The notes under the pieces are model-generated. The model ran no database searches. It was given only the letters and a program-made list of their open reading frames with translations, and had not been told where the DNA came from. Of a DNA stretch of 64,000 nt, positions 25,294-34,484 are shown piece by piece (position 1 is the stretch's first letter; each line of letters begins with the position of its first letter). A program made the translations under genes and the position numbers. The stretch is taken from IMG/VR virus record IMGVR_UViG_3300029908_000016, positions 1 to 64,000 of that record; one strand, given 5' to 3'. The stretch is from a virus.

Positions 25294-26253
25294 CTATTGG
25301 AAAGCATGATAATCAACCGTCAATAAATCTTGGAGCTTATTACCACCAGCATACGATATGCTGCTCTGTAAATGCTCTTCAAAGTATTTCATTTTCTCAA
25401 GGTAGGTAGAGTTATTCAAAGGTACCATTGTCGATTTACCTTCAATATGGGTTAATGATTTTTTTCCATTTGAAGAAGCAGAACCATAATAATGTTTACT
25501 ATCTCCAGTATAGCTGTCCAACCTAGCAGGTGAATCATTACAAGCAGCAAACAAACTACCTATCATAATCATTGTATAACCAGCTACCAGCCCTTTTGTA
25601 ATATCACCTGGACATTGTACTCCCCCATCACCAATTAATGGTACTACGGAAGCATTGGAAGCTTCTACCCCTGCACTAAACATTGGGCTAGTAAATCCTG
25701 TGCAATCATAAGTTGTACAAGCCAACCCCATACCTATTCCAACTTTGATGGCATGAACACCCCAGTACTGTAAATTGATAATTGAGTCATAATCACCTGC
25801 TACATTACCAGCAATAATCTTAACTTCAGGTAAATTATGTCGAATGAACTCAATCATTTCATTCATTAAACGACAATAACCATGAGCAATATCAATAGTA
25901 ATGATTAGAGAATGTTGATTATAAGGTGTTAAAATATTCCTTAATTTGGTAAGAAAATCTCGATCTTTATCATTTACACCAACGGATAAGGAAAATATAA
26001 ACTTTGAATATTTATTAGCCATTTGGTTTACCCATTGAAGAATATCATGTGGTTCGTAAAAACGATGGAGTATGTAGAAATATCCATTATTATACAATTC
26101 TTCAGCCAAACGAAAGTCTATAACACATTCCATATTTGCAGGAATGATAGGAGCTTTAAAGGTATGCCCTAAAAATGAGACAGAAGTATCAGCCAATGAT
26201 CTACTCGATAATTGGCTATATTTTGGAGTTAGGTAAATATCACTATATTTCAT
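25294..26253 (-). CDS. guaC: GMP reductase / IMP dehydrogenase family enzyme
   Basis: A 319-residue TIM-barrel enzyme. It has PIIPANMECVID near the N-terminus, IKVGIGMGLACTTYDCTG with the catalytic cysteine loop, IGDGGVQCPGDITKGLVAGY for phosphate binding, and GSLFA. The absence of a CBS pair and the length favour GMP reductase (GMP to IMP, NADPH) over IMP dehydrogenase, but the distinction cannot be settled by eye. It lies at the end of the nucleotide-metabolism run. Confidence 0.8.
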   Translation of the reverse strand: MKYSDIYLTPKYSQLSSRSLADTSVSFLGHTFKAPIIPANMECVIDFRLAEELYNNGYFYILHRFYEPHDILQWVNQMANKYSKFIFSLSVGVNDKDRDFLTKLRNILTPYNQHSLIITIDIAHGYCRLMNEMIEFIRHNLPEVKIIAGNVAGDYDSIINLQYWGVHAIKVGIGMGLACTTYDCTGFTSPMFSAGVEASNASVVPLIGDGGVQCPGDITKGLVAGYTMIMIGSLFAACNDSPARLDSYTGDSKHYYGSASSNGKKSLTHIEGKSTMVPLNNSTYLEKMKYFEEHLQSSISYAGGNKLQDLLTVDYHAFQ

Positions 26254-26266
26254 TTTATGATATTTA

Positions 26267-26860
26267 TTAATTATTGTCTTTTACATGGTGGCAAACACCG
26301 TGTTCATCTGGAGCTTTCCATTTACGTGATTTATTCTTCTCCAGCTTTGATTTACAAGAGGCTAATATGCTTTCAGGTGTTAATCCCATTTTATTGGCAT
26401 AATGTAATAGCAACATGAAACAATCAGCATATTCTTCTGCATCGTTATCGGAATTTTCAAGTTCTATCAATTCTCTACGTAAATGAGTGAGTATGGAATG
26501 TTTATTAGCTTTAGTGAATGTAGCATTAGCCCATTCCATTTGCTCGTTAAAGTAGTTTTCAAATTTCGTAAGTGACTTATTTTCTATTTCTTCCGCAATT
26601 TTAAAACAAAGATTAACGGCCACCTTAGATGCTTGCTCAGCGTTAAATACTTTGTTTCCTGTCCCCTCATGCCAACACATAGAAGCTGAGCCTATAGACT
26701 CAAAAACGGTGTGGTATAAATCACTTGAAATACGATAATTAAGAGGTCTTTCCTTGATTGGAAGATTCATCGCTTCTTCCTTAGATAGTATTGTTTCAGT
26801 AAAGAAGCCCGATCCATCTGGTAAAACATGAATATTGTTGTTACAGGTTGTTGAATTCAT
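26267..26860 (-). CDS. MazG-like / DUF550 nucleotide pyrophosphohydrolase
   Basis: A 197-residue protein. The C-terminal half shows the all-alpha NTP-pyrophosphatase pattern: EQMEWANATF, LRRELIELE, DAEEYADCFMLLLHYA (acidic metal site), ending KNKSRKWKAPDEHGVCHHV as in DUF550 dATP/dGTP-type hydrolases. The N-terminal ~90 residues are family-specific. Likely role: trimming the nucleotide pool during infection. Confidence 0.75.
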   Translation of the reverse strand: MNSTTCNNNIHVLPDGSGFFTETILSKEEAMNLPIKERPLNYRISSDLYHTVFESIGSASMCWHEGTGNKVFNAEQASKVAVNLCFKIAEEIENKSLTKFENYFNEQMEWANATFTKANKHSILTHLRRELIELENSDNDAEEYADCFMLLLHYANKMGLTPESILASCKSKLEKNKSRKWKAPDEHGVCHHVKDNN

Positions 26861-26869
26861 ATAATTTTG

Positions 26870-27148
26870 TTATAATTTATAATTGTGTAGGTCTTCGGGG
26901 CTTCTTTCAATAGCTCCATGCCGTTCCATAGCCGCTACACCTAAAGCAGTAATCTTTGTAATCATTTCCCTAGTGGTATAATGTGAATTACTTTTCAATA
27001 ATGATTGTTTAGCTTTCAAAAGATACAATTCCATATAAACCAAAAAATCACCAATTGATGTATTCTCGTCATCTCCATGTTGGGCTATCTGGTATTCTCT
27101 TTCCTTACGAAGAACAGCAAATACTTTTTCAATATCCGATCTATTCAT
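26870..27148 (-). CDS. Conserved phage hypothetical protein
   Basis: A 92-residue protein with the segment RKEREYQIAQHGDDENTS, typical of small helical phage proteins found beside MazG-like genes. Its start overlaps the upstream gene's end by eight bases. It may be a MazG-fold relative. Confidence 0.6.
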   Translation of the reverse strand: MNRSDIEKVFAVLRKEREYQIAQHGDDENTSIGDFLVYMELYLLKAKQSLLKSNSHYTTREMITKITALGVAAMERHGAIERSPEDLHNYKL

Positions 27149-27452
27149 TGTCTACCTTCTTGTTCTTATATTCTTTGATAAGTTCTTTTAGATACCATTC
27201 TGCCTTTTCTAAATCTTGTAACCCGTTTTTTGATTTGTATCTCCAAAGATACTTTCGAACATTATTAATCAAAAAGCCTTCAAACTCTTCAGGTGTCGAT
27301 AAGTCTCTCAATACGTCAATGCATTCATATTTAGAAGAATTATAATGGGAAGGATGATTAACGGCATCTGATTTTGTGAGGAGTTTAGGTGATTCGTTAG
27401 TATGTTCGTTGATATTCATGCCACTTACCTTTTTATAATATTTATTATTCAT
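27141..27452 (-). CDS. DUF3310 protein
   Basis: A 103-residue protein containing VNHPSHYNSSKYECIDVL, the signature of DUF3310, followed by KYLWRYKSKNGLQDLEKAEWYL. The family is common in phages near nucleotide-metabolism genes; its biochemical role is not firmly established. The start ATGA overlaps the previous stop; an ATG at codon 12 with an upstream AAAGG is an alternative. Confidence 0.85.
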   Translation of the reverse strand: MNNKYYKKVSGMNINEHTNESPKLLTKSDAVNHPSHYNSSKYECIDVLRDLSTPEEFEGFLINNVRKYLWRYKSKNGLQDLEKAEWYLKELIKEYKNKKVDNE

Positions 27453-27682
27453 AAAAATTTTGGTTTATTTATTTCTAGCAACTGTGGTTGTAATTTTTGG
27501 TTAAAGGTTAAAATTCGGTGCCAGATGATTCCGGTGAATAATACTTTTATTCTTTCTAACCAAGACAGCTTCCAGCAAGCAATCAACTCACCATCAATAT
27601 TTCTAAAACAAGGAAATGGTAAATAAGGCTGTTGATTTTTAGCAATCACAGTATTCATTTCTTTAAATTCAATAATTTTCAT
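27449..27682 (-). CDS. Conserved phage protein (CWKLSWxERxKVLFTGxIW family)
   Basis: A 77-residue protein: YLPFP, then CWKLSWLERIKVLFTGIIW and LQPQLL. I recognise this arrangement as recurrent in phage genomes, but no function is known. It overlaps both neighbours by four bases. Confidence 0.65.
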   Translation of the reverse strand: MKIIEFKEMNTVIAKNQQPYLPFPCFRNIDGELIACWKLSWLERIKVLFTGIIWHRILTFNQKLQPQLLEINKPKFL

Positions 27683-27966
27683 AATTCTTTATTCTCATCA
27701 TCATTGTTATTCAATTCAAGCATATTTGAGCATTCTTCAAATTCACAGTAATCTAATCCTAATTGATAGGTTAAGGGTAACAAGTTCAGACATATTAGCG
27801 AAATGATAAATCCCAACACATTACTATAGGCAAGAAGAGATATAACAAACAGCCCTACAGAAAAGATGAAATAAGTCATCCACAGCAAATATAACAATCT
27901 GAACAATAATTTTTTCACATAACCTTTGATTGAACTACAAAGTAATCCAATCAGGTTTCTTTGCAA
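27679..27966 (-). CDS. Membrane protein
   Basis: A 95-residue protein with two long hydrophobic segments (about residues 24-45 and 50-72) and an acidic tail. Its start lies 32 bases inside the ThyX gene. Possibly a holin-like or membrane-remodelling protein; unproven. Confidence 0.55.
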   Translation of the reverse strand: MQRNLIGLLCSSIKGYVKKLLFRLLYLLWMTYFIFSVGLFVISLLAYSNVLGFIISLICLNLLPLTYQLGLDYCEFEECSNMLELNNNDDENKEL

Positions 27967-28837
27967 GTACTTCTTTCAAATTTATGGTAGTAATATTTTC
28001 CTGAGGATGATCTTTACGTAATTGCCTCCAACTAGAATGGAAATTGGATTCCACGATTTTCGGATTATCATAATCGTAAATATTGAATGCTTGAGCTACA
28101 TGTTCTAAAGCTGAAGCATGTAAAGGTGTTTGACCAACCAAACGATTATATAGTTCTAAGTCTTTATCCACATTTCTTTTACCGTCATGCGTAAGGTAAG
28201 ATACTCTAGCACATCTAGCAGCACTGATTTTTGATAAATTTGAAAAATCAGGATTATCCTTAGTATTCAATACGTCTGATAATTCGTCATTTTGTATATA
28301 CGGTAAATGCCATTCTTTCCATTTTAATTGTTTAGGGATTGAATTCAAATAAGAATTTAACATTCGATAAGCTAGTACCTGAAATTCAGGTTGAGCCATT
28401 GGATGCGCCCGCAAGGAGAAGAAGTTGTTAAAGTATGTACCTGTGCAAACAACTGTGATATGTGACCATGGTTCAAGTACACGATTGGCGATTTGTTTAT
28501 GGACATCGAGTTTATTTAAAGTCCAGGCAATAGCCACTCCAAACCACCTTGATTCTTTCCAAACGAATTGAGCTATTTTTTTAGCTAATCCCGTTAATTC
28601 TGAATTAGCCTGCATACCCTTCTCATTAGCCCCCCAGAATTCTGGAACAGCTGGTTCATTGATTACAGCTTTAATCATCTTATGAATTGGTATTGCTCTA
28701 CTGCTAGCAGCATTACGTGACAATGCTCGATGGGTCATTATTTCACTATGAATATAACGAGGGTAGGTAATTTCAAAAGTAGTTAACCTTACACCAATTG
28801 GATTAATTGAATCACAGATTATTTTTGCTTTGATCAT
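27935..28837 (-). CDS. thyX: FAD-dependent thymidylate synthase
   Basis: A 300-residue ThyX enzyme, making dTMP from dUMP with methylene-tetrahydrofolate and NADPH. The ThyX motif region is HSEIMTHRALSRNAASSRA. Further family segments are AQPEFQVLAYRM and SAARCARVSYLTHDG near the middle and FHSSWRQLRKD near the end. THR replaces RHR at the start of the signature, a form I associate with phage homologues. It lies in the nucleotide-metabolism operon. Confidence 0.9.
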   Translation of the reverse strand: MIKAKIICDSINPIGVRLTTFEITYPRYIHSEIMTHRALSRNAASSRAIPIHKMIKAVINEPAVPEFWGANEKGMQANSELTGLAKKIAQFVWKESRWFGVAIAWTLNKLDVHKQIANRVLEPWSHITVVCTGTYFNNFFSLRAHPMAQPEFQVLAYRMLNSYLNSIPKQLKWKEWHLPYIQNDELSDVLNTKDNPDFSNLSKISAARCARVSYLTHDGKRNVDKDLELYNRLVGQTPLHASALEHVAQAFNIYDYDNPKIVESNFHSSWRQLRKDHPQENITTINLKEVLAKKPDWITL

Positions 28838-28840
28838 ATT

Positions 28841-29053
28841 TTATAGTTTTATGGAAGGAGTTAAATAGGCTATCTCTTCTTTTGTACTTGTAAGTCTAAT
28901 GCGGTTGTAGTATCTGGTTATTAATTCGGTTTCTGCCTTGAACCAATCATTCCAGTCGTCACCATCTGGTTTATTGCGTTCTTCCCATAGCTTATGAGCG
29001 TAATGTTTAATATCGTGATGCTTTGGATAATGATTGTTTAGTATTTTTAGCAT
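28841..29053 (-). CDS. Hypothetical protein upstream of thyX
   Basis: A 70-residue charged protein with aromatic and His-rich N-terminus (MLKILNNHYPKHHDIKHYAH), three bases upstream of thyX. No family is recognised. Confidence 0.55.
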   Translation of the reverse strand: MLKILNNHYPKHHDIKHYAHKLWEERNKPDGDDWNDWFKAETELITRYYNRIRLTSTKEEIAYLTPSIKL

Positions 29054-29149
29054 AAATTGTATGTCTGTATAAAAAGATATATTTGATCATTTGAATAAAA
29101 TAATAGTATAGTTCAACTATAAAAAATTTTATCAGCTTAATATTTCTAT

Positions 29150-29458
29150 TCATATATCCCCGTTTTCCATCATTTTATTTGTTTCGTAAATATTTACTTT
29201 ACGGCGAATGAATTCCTGTTTTACGCATTCCAATACACCTACCAATGTATTTGCTTTAGTGTAAGATTGATTGTTATCAAAGATTGTCCAAATGATTTTT
29301 GAAATGAAATAATTAAGTTCTCCAGGTGTAAAGTCCATTCCATCATTTAATCCCGCAATAATAGGGTCTAGAATTGGGCTTAATTTGTCTCGTTCTTCTT
29401 TTTTAATGTAAGGCATAAGTAATGTGTATGTGAGTTGATAACCAGATGATAATATCAA
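29150..29458 (-). CDS. Hypothetical protein
   Basis: A 102-residue helical protein (MILSSGYQLTYTLLMPYIKK at the start). Its first part overlaps the end of the next upstream small gene. An AT-rich gap of about 95 bases (29054-29149) separates it from the gene at 28841; I see no clear element there. Confidence 0.55.
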   Translation of the reverse strand: MILSSGYQLTYTLLMPYIKKEERDKLSPILDPIIAGLNDGMDFTPGELNYFISKIIWTIFDNNQSYTKANTLVGVLECVKQEFIRRKVNIYETNKMMENGDI

Positions 29459-29564
29459 TAAGCTTCCAAATACCTAGCGGTATGAATATTAATAATAGTA
29501 TAGCCATTAAGAAAAATAGTGATATAGCTACACTAATAAAATCGGATAATGATCGAAAATCCAT
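29403..29564 (-). CDS. Small membrane protein
   Basis: A 53-residue protein, MDFRSLSDFISVAISLFFLM followed by further hydrophobic residues. It overlaps the start of the 29150-29458 gene by 56 bases in another frame. Confidence 0.45.
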   Translation of the reverse strand: MDFRSLSDFISVAISLFFLMAILLLIFIPLGIWKLIDIIIWLSTHIHITYALH

Positions 29565-29565
29565 A

Positions 29566-29742
29566 TTAATTTTTAAAGAAGTATTGACGATTTAAACAAT
29601 TCCTACGTAATGTCTTTCGTTTACGAGGAGGTAATATTGGCGATTCATCCAATATGGATTTACGTTTACCAAATATATCCTCGTAATTGTCTCTGTATTT
29701 TTCTAAGTCGATTGCTCGTGCTGCGTCTCTTGATCCTGCCAT
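29566..29742 (-). CDS. Small basic hypothetical protein
   Basis: A 58-residue protein starting MAGSRDAARAIDLEKYRDNY and ending in an Arg/Lys-rich stretch (PPRKRKTLRRN). Only one base separates its stop from the next start. Possible nucleic-acid binding. Confidence 0.5.
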   Translation of the reverse strand: MAGSRDAARAIDLEKYRDNYEDIFGKRKSILDESPILPPRKRKTLRRNCLNRQYFFKN

Positions 29743-29746
29743 ATAT

Positions 29747-29956
29747 TTATTTTGTTGATTGATAAATTGTTAATACTATAAAAAAAGGCCAAAATACCCA
29801 AATAATCAAAAATGCTGAAATCACAACAAAATTGGTTATCAATTCATAAAAGCTCGTAAACCCTAATTCTTCAGTAAAATAACCTCTTTCGACTTCTGCG
29901 TTAATAAACAGAAAAATAGTTATTATCACCCCAATTAGGAAATACAGTTCTATCAT
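29747..29956 (-). CDS. Membrane protein
   Basis: A 69-residue protein with hydrophobic segments at about residues 4-20 and 42-65. Its ATG overlaps the upstream stop (ATGA). Confidence 0.55.
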   Translation of the reverse strand: MIELYFLIGVIITIFLFINAEVERGYFTEELGFTSFYELITNFVVISAFLIIWVFWPFFIVLTIYQSTK

Positions 29957-30132
29957 GAGTATTGTTCTTTGAACCTTTTGATCTCTCTTCCAAACTGTCC
30001 AATACGCTTTTCTAATTCTGCCAATAAATTAGTATTTTTTGGACGTTCTGTTTTTGCTTTCTTTAATTCGTCTTCCAGCCATTGACGTACTTTTTGGAAC
30101 ATTTCCTTTTGGAATTTAATATCTTTTGTCAT
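29953..30132 (-). CDS. Small charged hypothetical protein
   Basis: A 59-residue Lys/Glu/Arg-rich, probably all-helical protein (start MTKDIKFQKEMFQKVRQWLE), translationally coupled to the next gene. No family is recognised. Confidence 0.5.
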   Translation of the reverse strand: MTKDIKFQKEMFQKVRQWLEDELKKAKTERPKNTNLLAELEKRIGQFGREIKRFKEQYS

Positions 30133-30171
30133 GCTGTAAAGTATATCCGATTAGTAAATTGTCAAATGAGA

Positions 30172-33100
30172 TTACGAGCATTTTGTCCAACCACATTCTT
30201 TACATTTAACACACCCACTTTCTCGTACAAGCGTACCAGATTCTTCACAAGAAGGACATTCCTCTCCCTTTACCAAAGTTCCATCCTTGATATATTTTTT
30301 TAGATTACGGGCAACGACCTTAGCAAAGCTTTGCATGTCTCCCTTTGTCTTTTCTAATTGATGTACGATAAACGATACGTCAGAGCCATGTCTGAGAGCG
30401 GTGGAAAGTATACGTGTCAATGCGTCTATATCCTCGTGCTTGGCTATATCGTTAAGTTGTACTTCTAATTCGTTAACTACTAAGAAGTATTGCCCTCTAG
30501 CTTTTTTGACTGTTTTCCCTTCTTTAATATCGGAGGGTATAACATCGTTTAAATTTCTACCCGTAAAGACTTCATAAGGCTTGTTGTGCATTAATCCCAC
30601 TACTACGTAAAACTGCTCACCTTTTATTCTAGAATGATAAACATCACAAGATAGCTCTTTTGGTCGTTTAATTACATTAGAGGGTTTAATTTCTTCAGTT
30701 TTGTTTTGGACTAAAACACCCGTTCTACAACCGTCACGATAAACAGTAACACCTTTCAAACCATGCTCCCAAGCGGCTGTATATATTTCGGAAATTTTAG
30801 ACTCCTCTACATCGTTTGGTAAATTTAATGTACTGGAAATGGCATGGTCGATGTTCTGTTGGGCAACTGCTTGTAGTTTTACACGTTTAATCCAGTCGAT
30901 GTCTTCAGCACAATTGCCAAACCAAGGAGATTTTTTCCAATCGGTTTCTCCAGTCACCTCCATCCACAGTTTTAATTTAGGATGGTAGACCTCAAATTCT
31001 TGCCAGCAGTCACCATTCTGATCGATGAAATCTACTTTGCCGTGTTTATCGCTTGGGTTGATTTTCTTGCGACGGGTATAAGGCTTAATTGTGTACACTG
31101 GTTCAATGCCTGAAGATGTTTGTGTAAGTATGCTTACCGACCCAGCAGGTGCGATAGTTAAGTTGGCTATATTCCTACGACCATACTTTGAAATATTATT
31201 GTATAATTCAATGTTTTCTTCTTTGATCTTTAGTAGGAACGCCGAGTTCTTTTCTTTTTCCCAATTCCAAATTGGAAATGCTCCAATCTCCTTCGCCATT
31301 TCCATAGATGATTGAAACGAAGCGAGTTTCATTGCCTTATGAATGTCTCCTACGTGTTTAATTGCTTCTTCACTACTATAAGGAATATTTAAGGCCGCTA
31401 ACGCATCTCCCTCTGCTGTAATGCCCAATCCTGTTCTACGACCTTTCAAGCATTTATCTTTAACTTTAGTCCACACGTATAACTCTTCTGCTTTTACCGT
31501 ATCACTTTCAGGGTCATCTTTAATTTTGTTGATGATTGCTTCGATCTTTTCAAGTTCTAGGTCTACCAAGTCATCCATTAAACGTTGAGCAACCTTGGTA
31601 TATTCTATAAACTTTTCAAAATCAAAACTGGCTTCTTTAGTGAATGGATTGGTTATAAAGCTAAAAAGATTAATTAGCAGTAATCGACAGCTATCGAATT
31701 CACATAACCCAATCTCTGAACAATTACTAATATTAAACCCTTCGCACCAAAAGGTATGTGAGTCGTTATCTACCGTAATATCCCATACTTCTTCTGTTGC
31801 AACAAATTGTTTAGATATAATTTCCTTATTAATAACCTCGGGTTTATCACACAAAACCTTAGATAGATTGTTCATTCTTTCTTGTTTATCTAATTGAATA
31901 AATCCAACCATTTGTGCAAATAACCATTTGTCTCTTGTGATATTCAGGTCATAACTCTGTTTGCATAGATATGTGCCGTTTGTAAACGTAACATTCTTTT
32001 GTTTATTAACAGTATAATAAGACGCAATACCTAAAGAATTAAGCATGAGTTGTACAGTCTGTATTACTTCAAATGAAGCAGCTTTTAAAGTAATTCTCCC
32101 CCCTGCGATACTTCCGTTTGCTGAATAAAGCCCACGTAAAAATCCACATTTCTTACTCCTACTTCCATAAATAAATCTATCAGGAATTATTCTTTTAAAT
32201 GTGAGAGGTATTTCTAAATCCGTAATAGTTGTAGTTATATGCCAAGCGCAATCTTGTATAGTGTAGGCATCCTCATGAATTAAATGACTTATTTCACTTT
32301 GAAAATAGTCTTTATCTTTTTCTCCAATACATAATAGTTTATTTTTAGAAGCTTTATGATATGTACCGTCTCCTATAACTAGTCCGTCCATAATATCTTG
32401 AGGGTCTAATATAATTTCTTTTTCATAAGAAACACCTCGCAGGATATCTATACCTTCGGCGTCTTTGGCTTGTACCTTCTTACCTTTAAATACAAGTTCG
32501 TGATTTTCCGTACAAGTAATGGACCCATGAGTCGTGCTATATTTATAAGTATCTTTAATGCCTGTTTTGAATTTATTTATAACATTCGTCCAACCTTCCG
32601 AAGACCAAATTTTATCCCCTATTTTGATATCTCTTAGTTGTTTTATTCCTTCTTTTGTTAGAAGATGTGTGCTTAAAGGCAGGCAAGGATTCGTAGACAC
32701 TGTTTTGAACCCTTCGTCAGCATAACAATCGACAGCATTATAGTTAGTAATTCTATCCCAGAATAGAATTCCTGGCTCTGCCCGTAACCAAGCGGAGTTA
32801 ATAATCAATTTCCAGATATGAGAAGCTCTTACTTTTTTACTAATTAAAGGAGTTATACCCTTTTCTTTATAGTCTACTGGAAAACATTGTTCGTACTCTT
32901 CATCATTCTTTAAAGCATTTAAAAAGTCGTCGGTTAATCTCACCGATATATTAGCCCCTGTTACTTCCTTATCGTCATTTTTTATAGTTATAAATTGTTC
33001 TATATCAGGATGATGAACAGACAGTGTAAGCATTAAGGCCCCTCGTCTACCATCTTGACAGACTTCACGAATACTATTAGAATACCTACGCATCCAACTT

Positions 33101-33582
33101 ACAATCCCTGTGGAAGTCCTGGCTGCATTGCTGGTTAGTGTACCACTTGGGCGTAAGTTACTTAAATCCGTACCGTTACCCCCTCTTCTCTTACTTATTT
33201 GTACTAGCTGCTGGTCGGTCTTCATGATTCCTCCATAGGAGTCAGTTGGAGATTCCACAACAAAACAATTGCTAAGAGAAACAATTTGATGGTTGTTTCC
33301 AATTCCGTTCATTGGGCTACCTTGAGGCACTAAATATTTAAACTTATCAAAATAACTAAATATTTCTTCTTCTGTGTAAGGAGCTTTAAATTTAGTCTTT
33401 TCTATTCTTGCGAATTCTTTAGCCAGTCTCCAATGCATGTCTGTAGGCGATTGTTCTAATAACTCTTGGTTGTTATTTCTTAAAGCGTACTTATCAATAA
33501 ATACTTTGGCTGCTAATTCATCTCCTTTGAAATACTCAAGAGATTTTTCAAAAGCTTCCTGATAACTAAAAACTGTTGCCAT
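30172..33582 (-). CDS. nrdJ: Class II (B12-dependent) ribonucleotide reductase, intein-containing precursor
   Basis: A 1136-residue precursor; about 815 residues remain after intein removal. It reduces ribonucleotides to deoxyribonucleotides with adenosylcobalamin. Family features: SLSNCFV (active-site Cys), RRGGNGTDLSNLRPSGT, a DGRRGALM segment, the junction STNP/CSEIGLCEFDSC, NLTIAPAGSVSILTQTSSG, a long C-terminal extension and a CxxC...CxxCGWxxC cysteine-rich tail for re-reduction. The chosen ATG is preceded by AAGGA with good spacing; an ATG two codons upstream (33588) lies too close to it. Confidence 0.93.
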   Translation of the reverse strand: MATVFSYQEAFEKSLEYFKGDELAAKVFIDKYALRNNNQELLEQSPTDMHWRLAKEFARIEKTKFKAPYTEEEIFSYFDKFKYLVPQGSPMNGIGNNHQIVSLSNCFVVESPTDSYGGIMKTDQQLVQISKRRGGNGTDLSNLRPSGTLTSNAARTSTGIVSWMRRYSNSIREVCQDGRRGALMLTLSVHHPDIEQFITIKNDDKEVTGANISVRLTDDFLNALKNDEEYEQCFPVDYKEKGITPLISKKVRASHIWKLIINSAWLRAEPGILFWDRITNYNAVDCYADEGFKTVSTNPCLPLSTHLLTKEGIKQLRDIKIGDKIWSSEGWTNVINKFKTGIKDTYKYSTTHGSITCTENHELVFKGKKVQAKDAEGIDILRGVSYEKEIILDPQDIMDGLVIGDGTYHKASKNKLLCIGEKDKDYFQSEISHLIHEDAYTIQDCAWHITTTITDLEIPLTFKRIIPDRFIYGSRSKKCGFLRGLYSANGSIAGGRITLKAASFEVIQTVQLMLNSLGIASYYTVNKQKNVTFTNGTYLCKQSYDLNITRDKWLFAQMVGFIQLDKQERMNNLSKVLCDKPEVINKEIISKQFVATEEVWDITVDNDSHTFWCEGFNISNCSEIGLCEFDSCRLLLINLFSFITNPFTKEASFDFEKFIEYTKVAQRLMDDLVDLELEKIEAIINKIKDDPESDTVKAEELYVWTKVKDKCLKGRRTGLGITAEGDALAALNIPYSSEEAIKHVGDIHKAMKLASFQSSMEMAKEIGAFPIWNWEKEKNSAFLLKIKEENIELYNNISKYGRRNIANLTIAPAGSVSILTQTSSGIEPVYTIKPYTRRKKINPSDKHGKVDFIDQNGDCWQEFEVYHPKLKLWMEVTGETDWKKSPWFGNCAEDIDWIKRVKLQAVAQQNIDHAISSTLNLPNDVEESKISEIYTAAWEHGLKGVTVYRDGCRTGVLVQNKTEEIKPSNVIKRPKELSCDVYHSRIKGEQFYVVVGLMHNKPYEVFTGRNLNDVIPSDIKEGKTVKKARGQYFLVVNELEVQLNDIAKHEDIDALTRILSTALRHGSDVSFIVHQLEKTKGDMQSFAKVVARNLKKYIKDGTLVKGEECPSCEESGTLVRESGCVKCKECGWTKCS
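31723..32685 (-). mobile_element. Intein with LAGLIDADG homing-endonuclease domain in nrdJ
   Basis: A 321-residue in-frame insertion beginning CLPLSTHLLTKEGIKQL (block A) right after STNP. Block B is ITCTENHEL. LAGLIDADG-type helices are DGLVIGDGTY and LRGLYSANGSI, and block F is VWDITVDNDSHTFWCEGF. It ends NISN before the extein Cys. Cys at +1, Asn at the end and Cys at the downstream junction are all present. The usual penultimate His is Ser, and the second LAGLIDADG helix has Asn where Asp is usual. Confidence 0.93.
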
Positions 33583-33729
33583 GCACATCCTTTTCTTGAT
33601 TGTTGTGAACCCTTATTCTTACTGAACTTTCATTTAAAATCCAGCCTTTTAAAGGAAAACAATCTACTTCTTCTTGTTCTTTACGCAACTGATTTTTTCA
33701 ACTAAGATTAGATAAGGAGAACTGTATTC

Positions 33730-34482
33730 ATGGCTCGAAAATTAAAGAATGGCTGGCTTCCTGACCTACCGGACCACAGGGACTATTCTGTAGACTATGA
33801 GAGAATAGTCGATCTACCCTCTGTCATAGATTTACGAGCATCTATGCCTCCTGTCTATGATCAACAAGACAGTTCAAGTTGTACAGCTAACGCTATAGCG
33901 GGAGCAATTGAACATCAATTGATTACGCAAAAGTTAGAAGAGTTTACACCCTCTCGCTTGTTTATTTATTACAACGAAAGAGCTTTAGAAAATAGTGTTA
34001 CTTCCGATAGTGGGGCACAAATCAGAGATGGTATCAAAACTGTAGTTTCTGCAGGTGTTTGTGCTGAAAAAGAGTGGCCTTTTGATTTGACTAATTTATT
34101 TACCAAACCGAATGATAATTGTTATGTAGAGGCTAAAAAGAATATTGTAGAAAGTTATACTCGATTAGGACAAAATTTACCCACATTAAAATCAGCATTA
34201 ATTAAAGGTTATCCTATTGTTTGCGGTATAACTTTGTATAACTCATTTGAATCCGATGATGTAGCTAAGTCCGGTATTGTACCTCTCCCTTCTAAAAAGG
34301 AAGAATGTCTAGGAGGTCATGCTGTTTTGATTTGTGGTTATAACGATGCGAATCATTCTTTTATAGTAAGAAATAGCTGGGGAGCAGATTGGGGTATGGG
34401 GGGTTATTTTTCTCTTCCTTACGATTACATATTGAATAATGACCTAGCTTCGGATTTCTGGGTTATTAAGCTTGTTTCTTAA
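33730..34482 (+). CDS. Papain-family (C1A) cysteine peptidase
   Basis: A 250-residue protease domain with the full active site in order: YDQQDSSSCTANA (oxyanion Gln 45/46, catalytic Cys 51), GGHAVLICGY (His 197) and VRNSWGADWGMGGYF (Asn 215). There is no signal peptide and no long pro-region. An AAGGAG site lies 11 bases before ATG. In a phage it could process virion proteins or act on host proteins; the neighbouring helicase gene follows after two bases. Confidence 0.9.
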   Translation: MARKLKNGWLPDLPDHRDYSVDYERIVDLPSVIDLRASMPPVYDQQDSSSCTANAIAGAIEHQLITQKLEEFTPSRLFIYYNERALENSVTSDSGAQIRDGIKTVVSAGVCAEKEWPFDLTNLFTKPNDNCYVEAKKNIVESYTRLGQNLPTLKSALIKGYPIVCGITLYNSFESDDVAKSGIVPLPSKKEECLGGHAVLICGYNDANHSFIVRNSWGADWGMGGYFSLPYDYILNNDLASDFWVIKLVS

Positions 34483-34484
34483 GC

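Noticed and set aside
29054-29149. A sigma-70 promoter for the minus-strand nucleotide genes near the TATACTATTATT sequence
   Set aside because: The region is so A/T-rich that boxes can be placed in several ways; no -35/-10 pair stood out.
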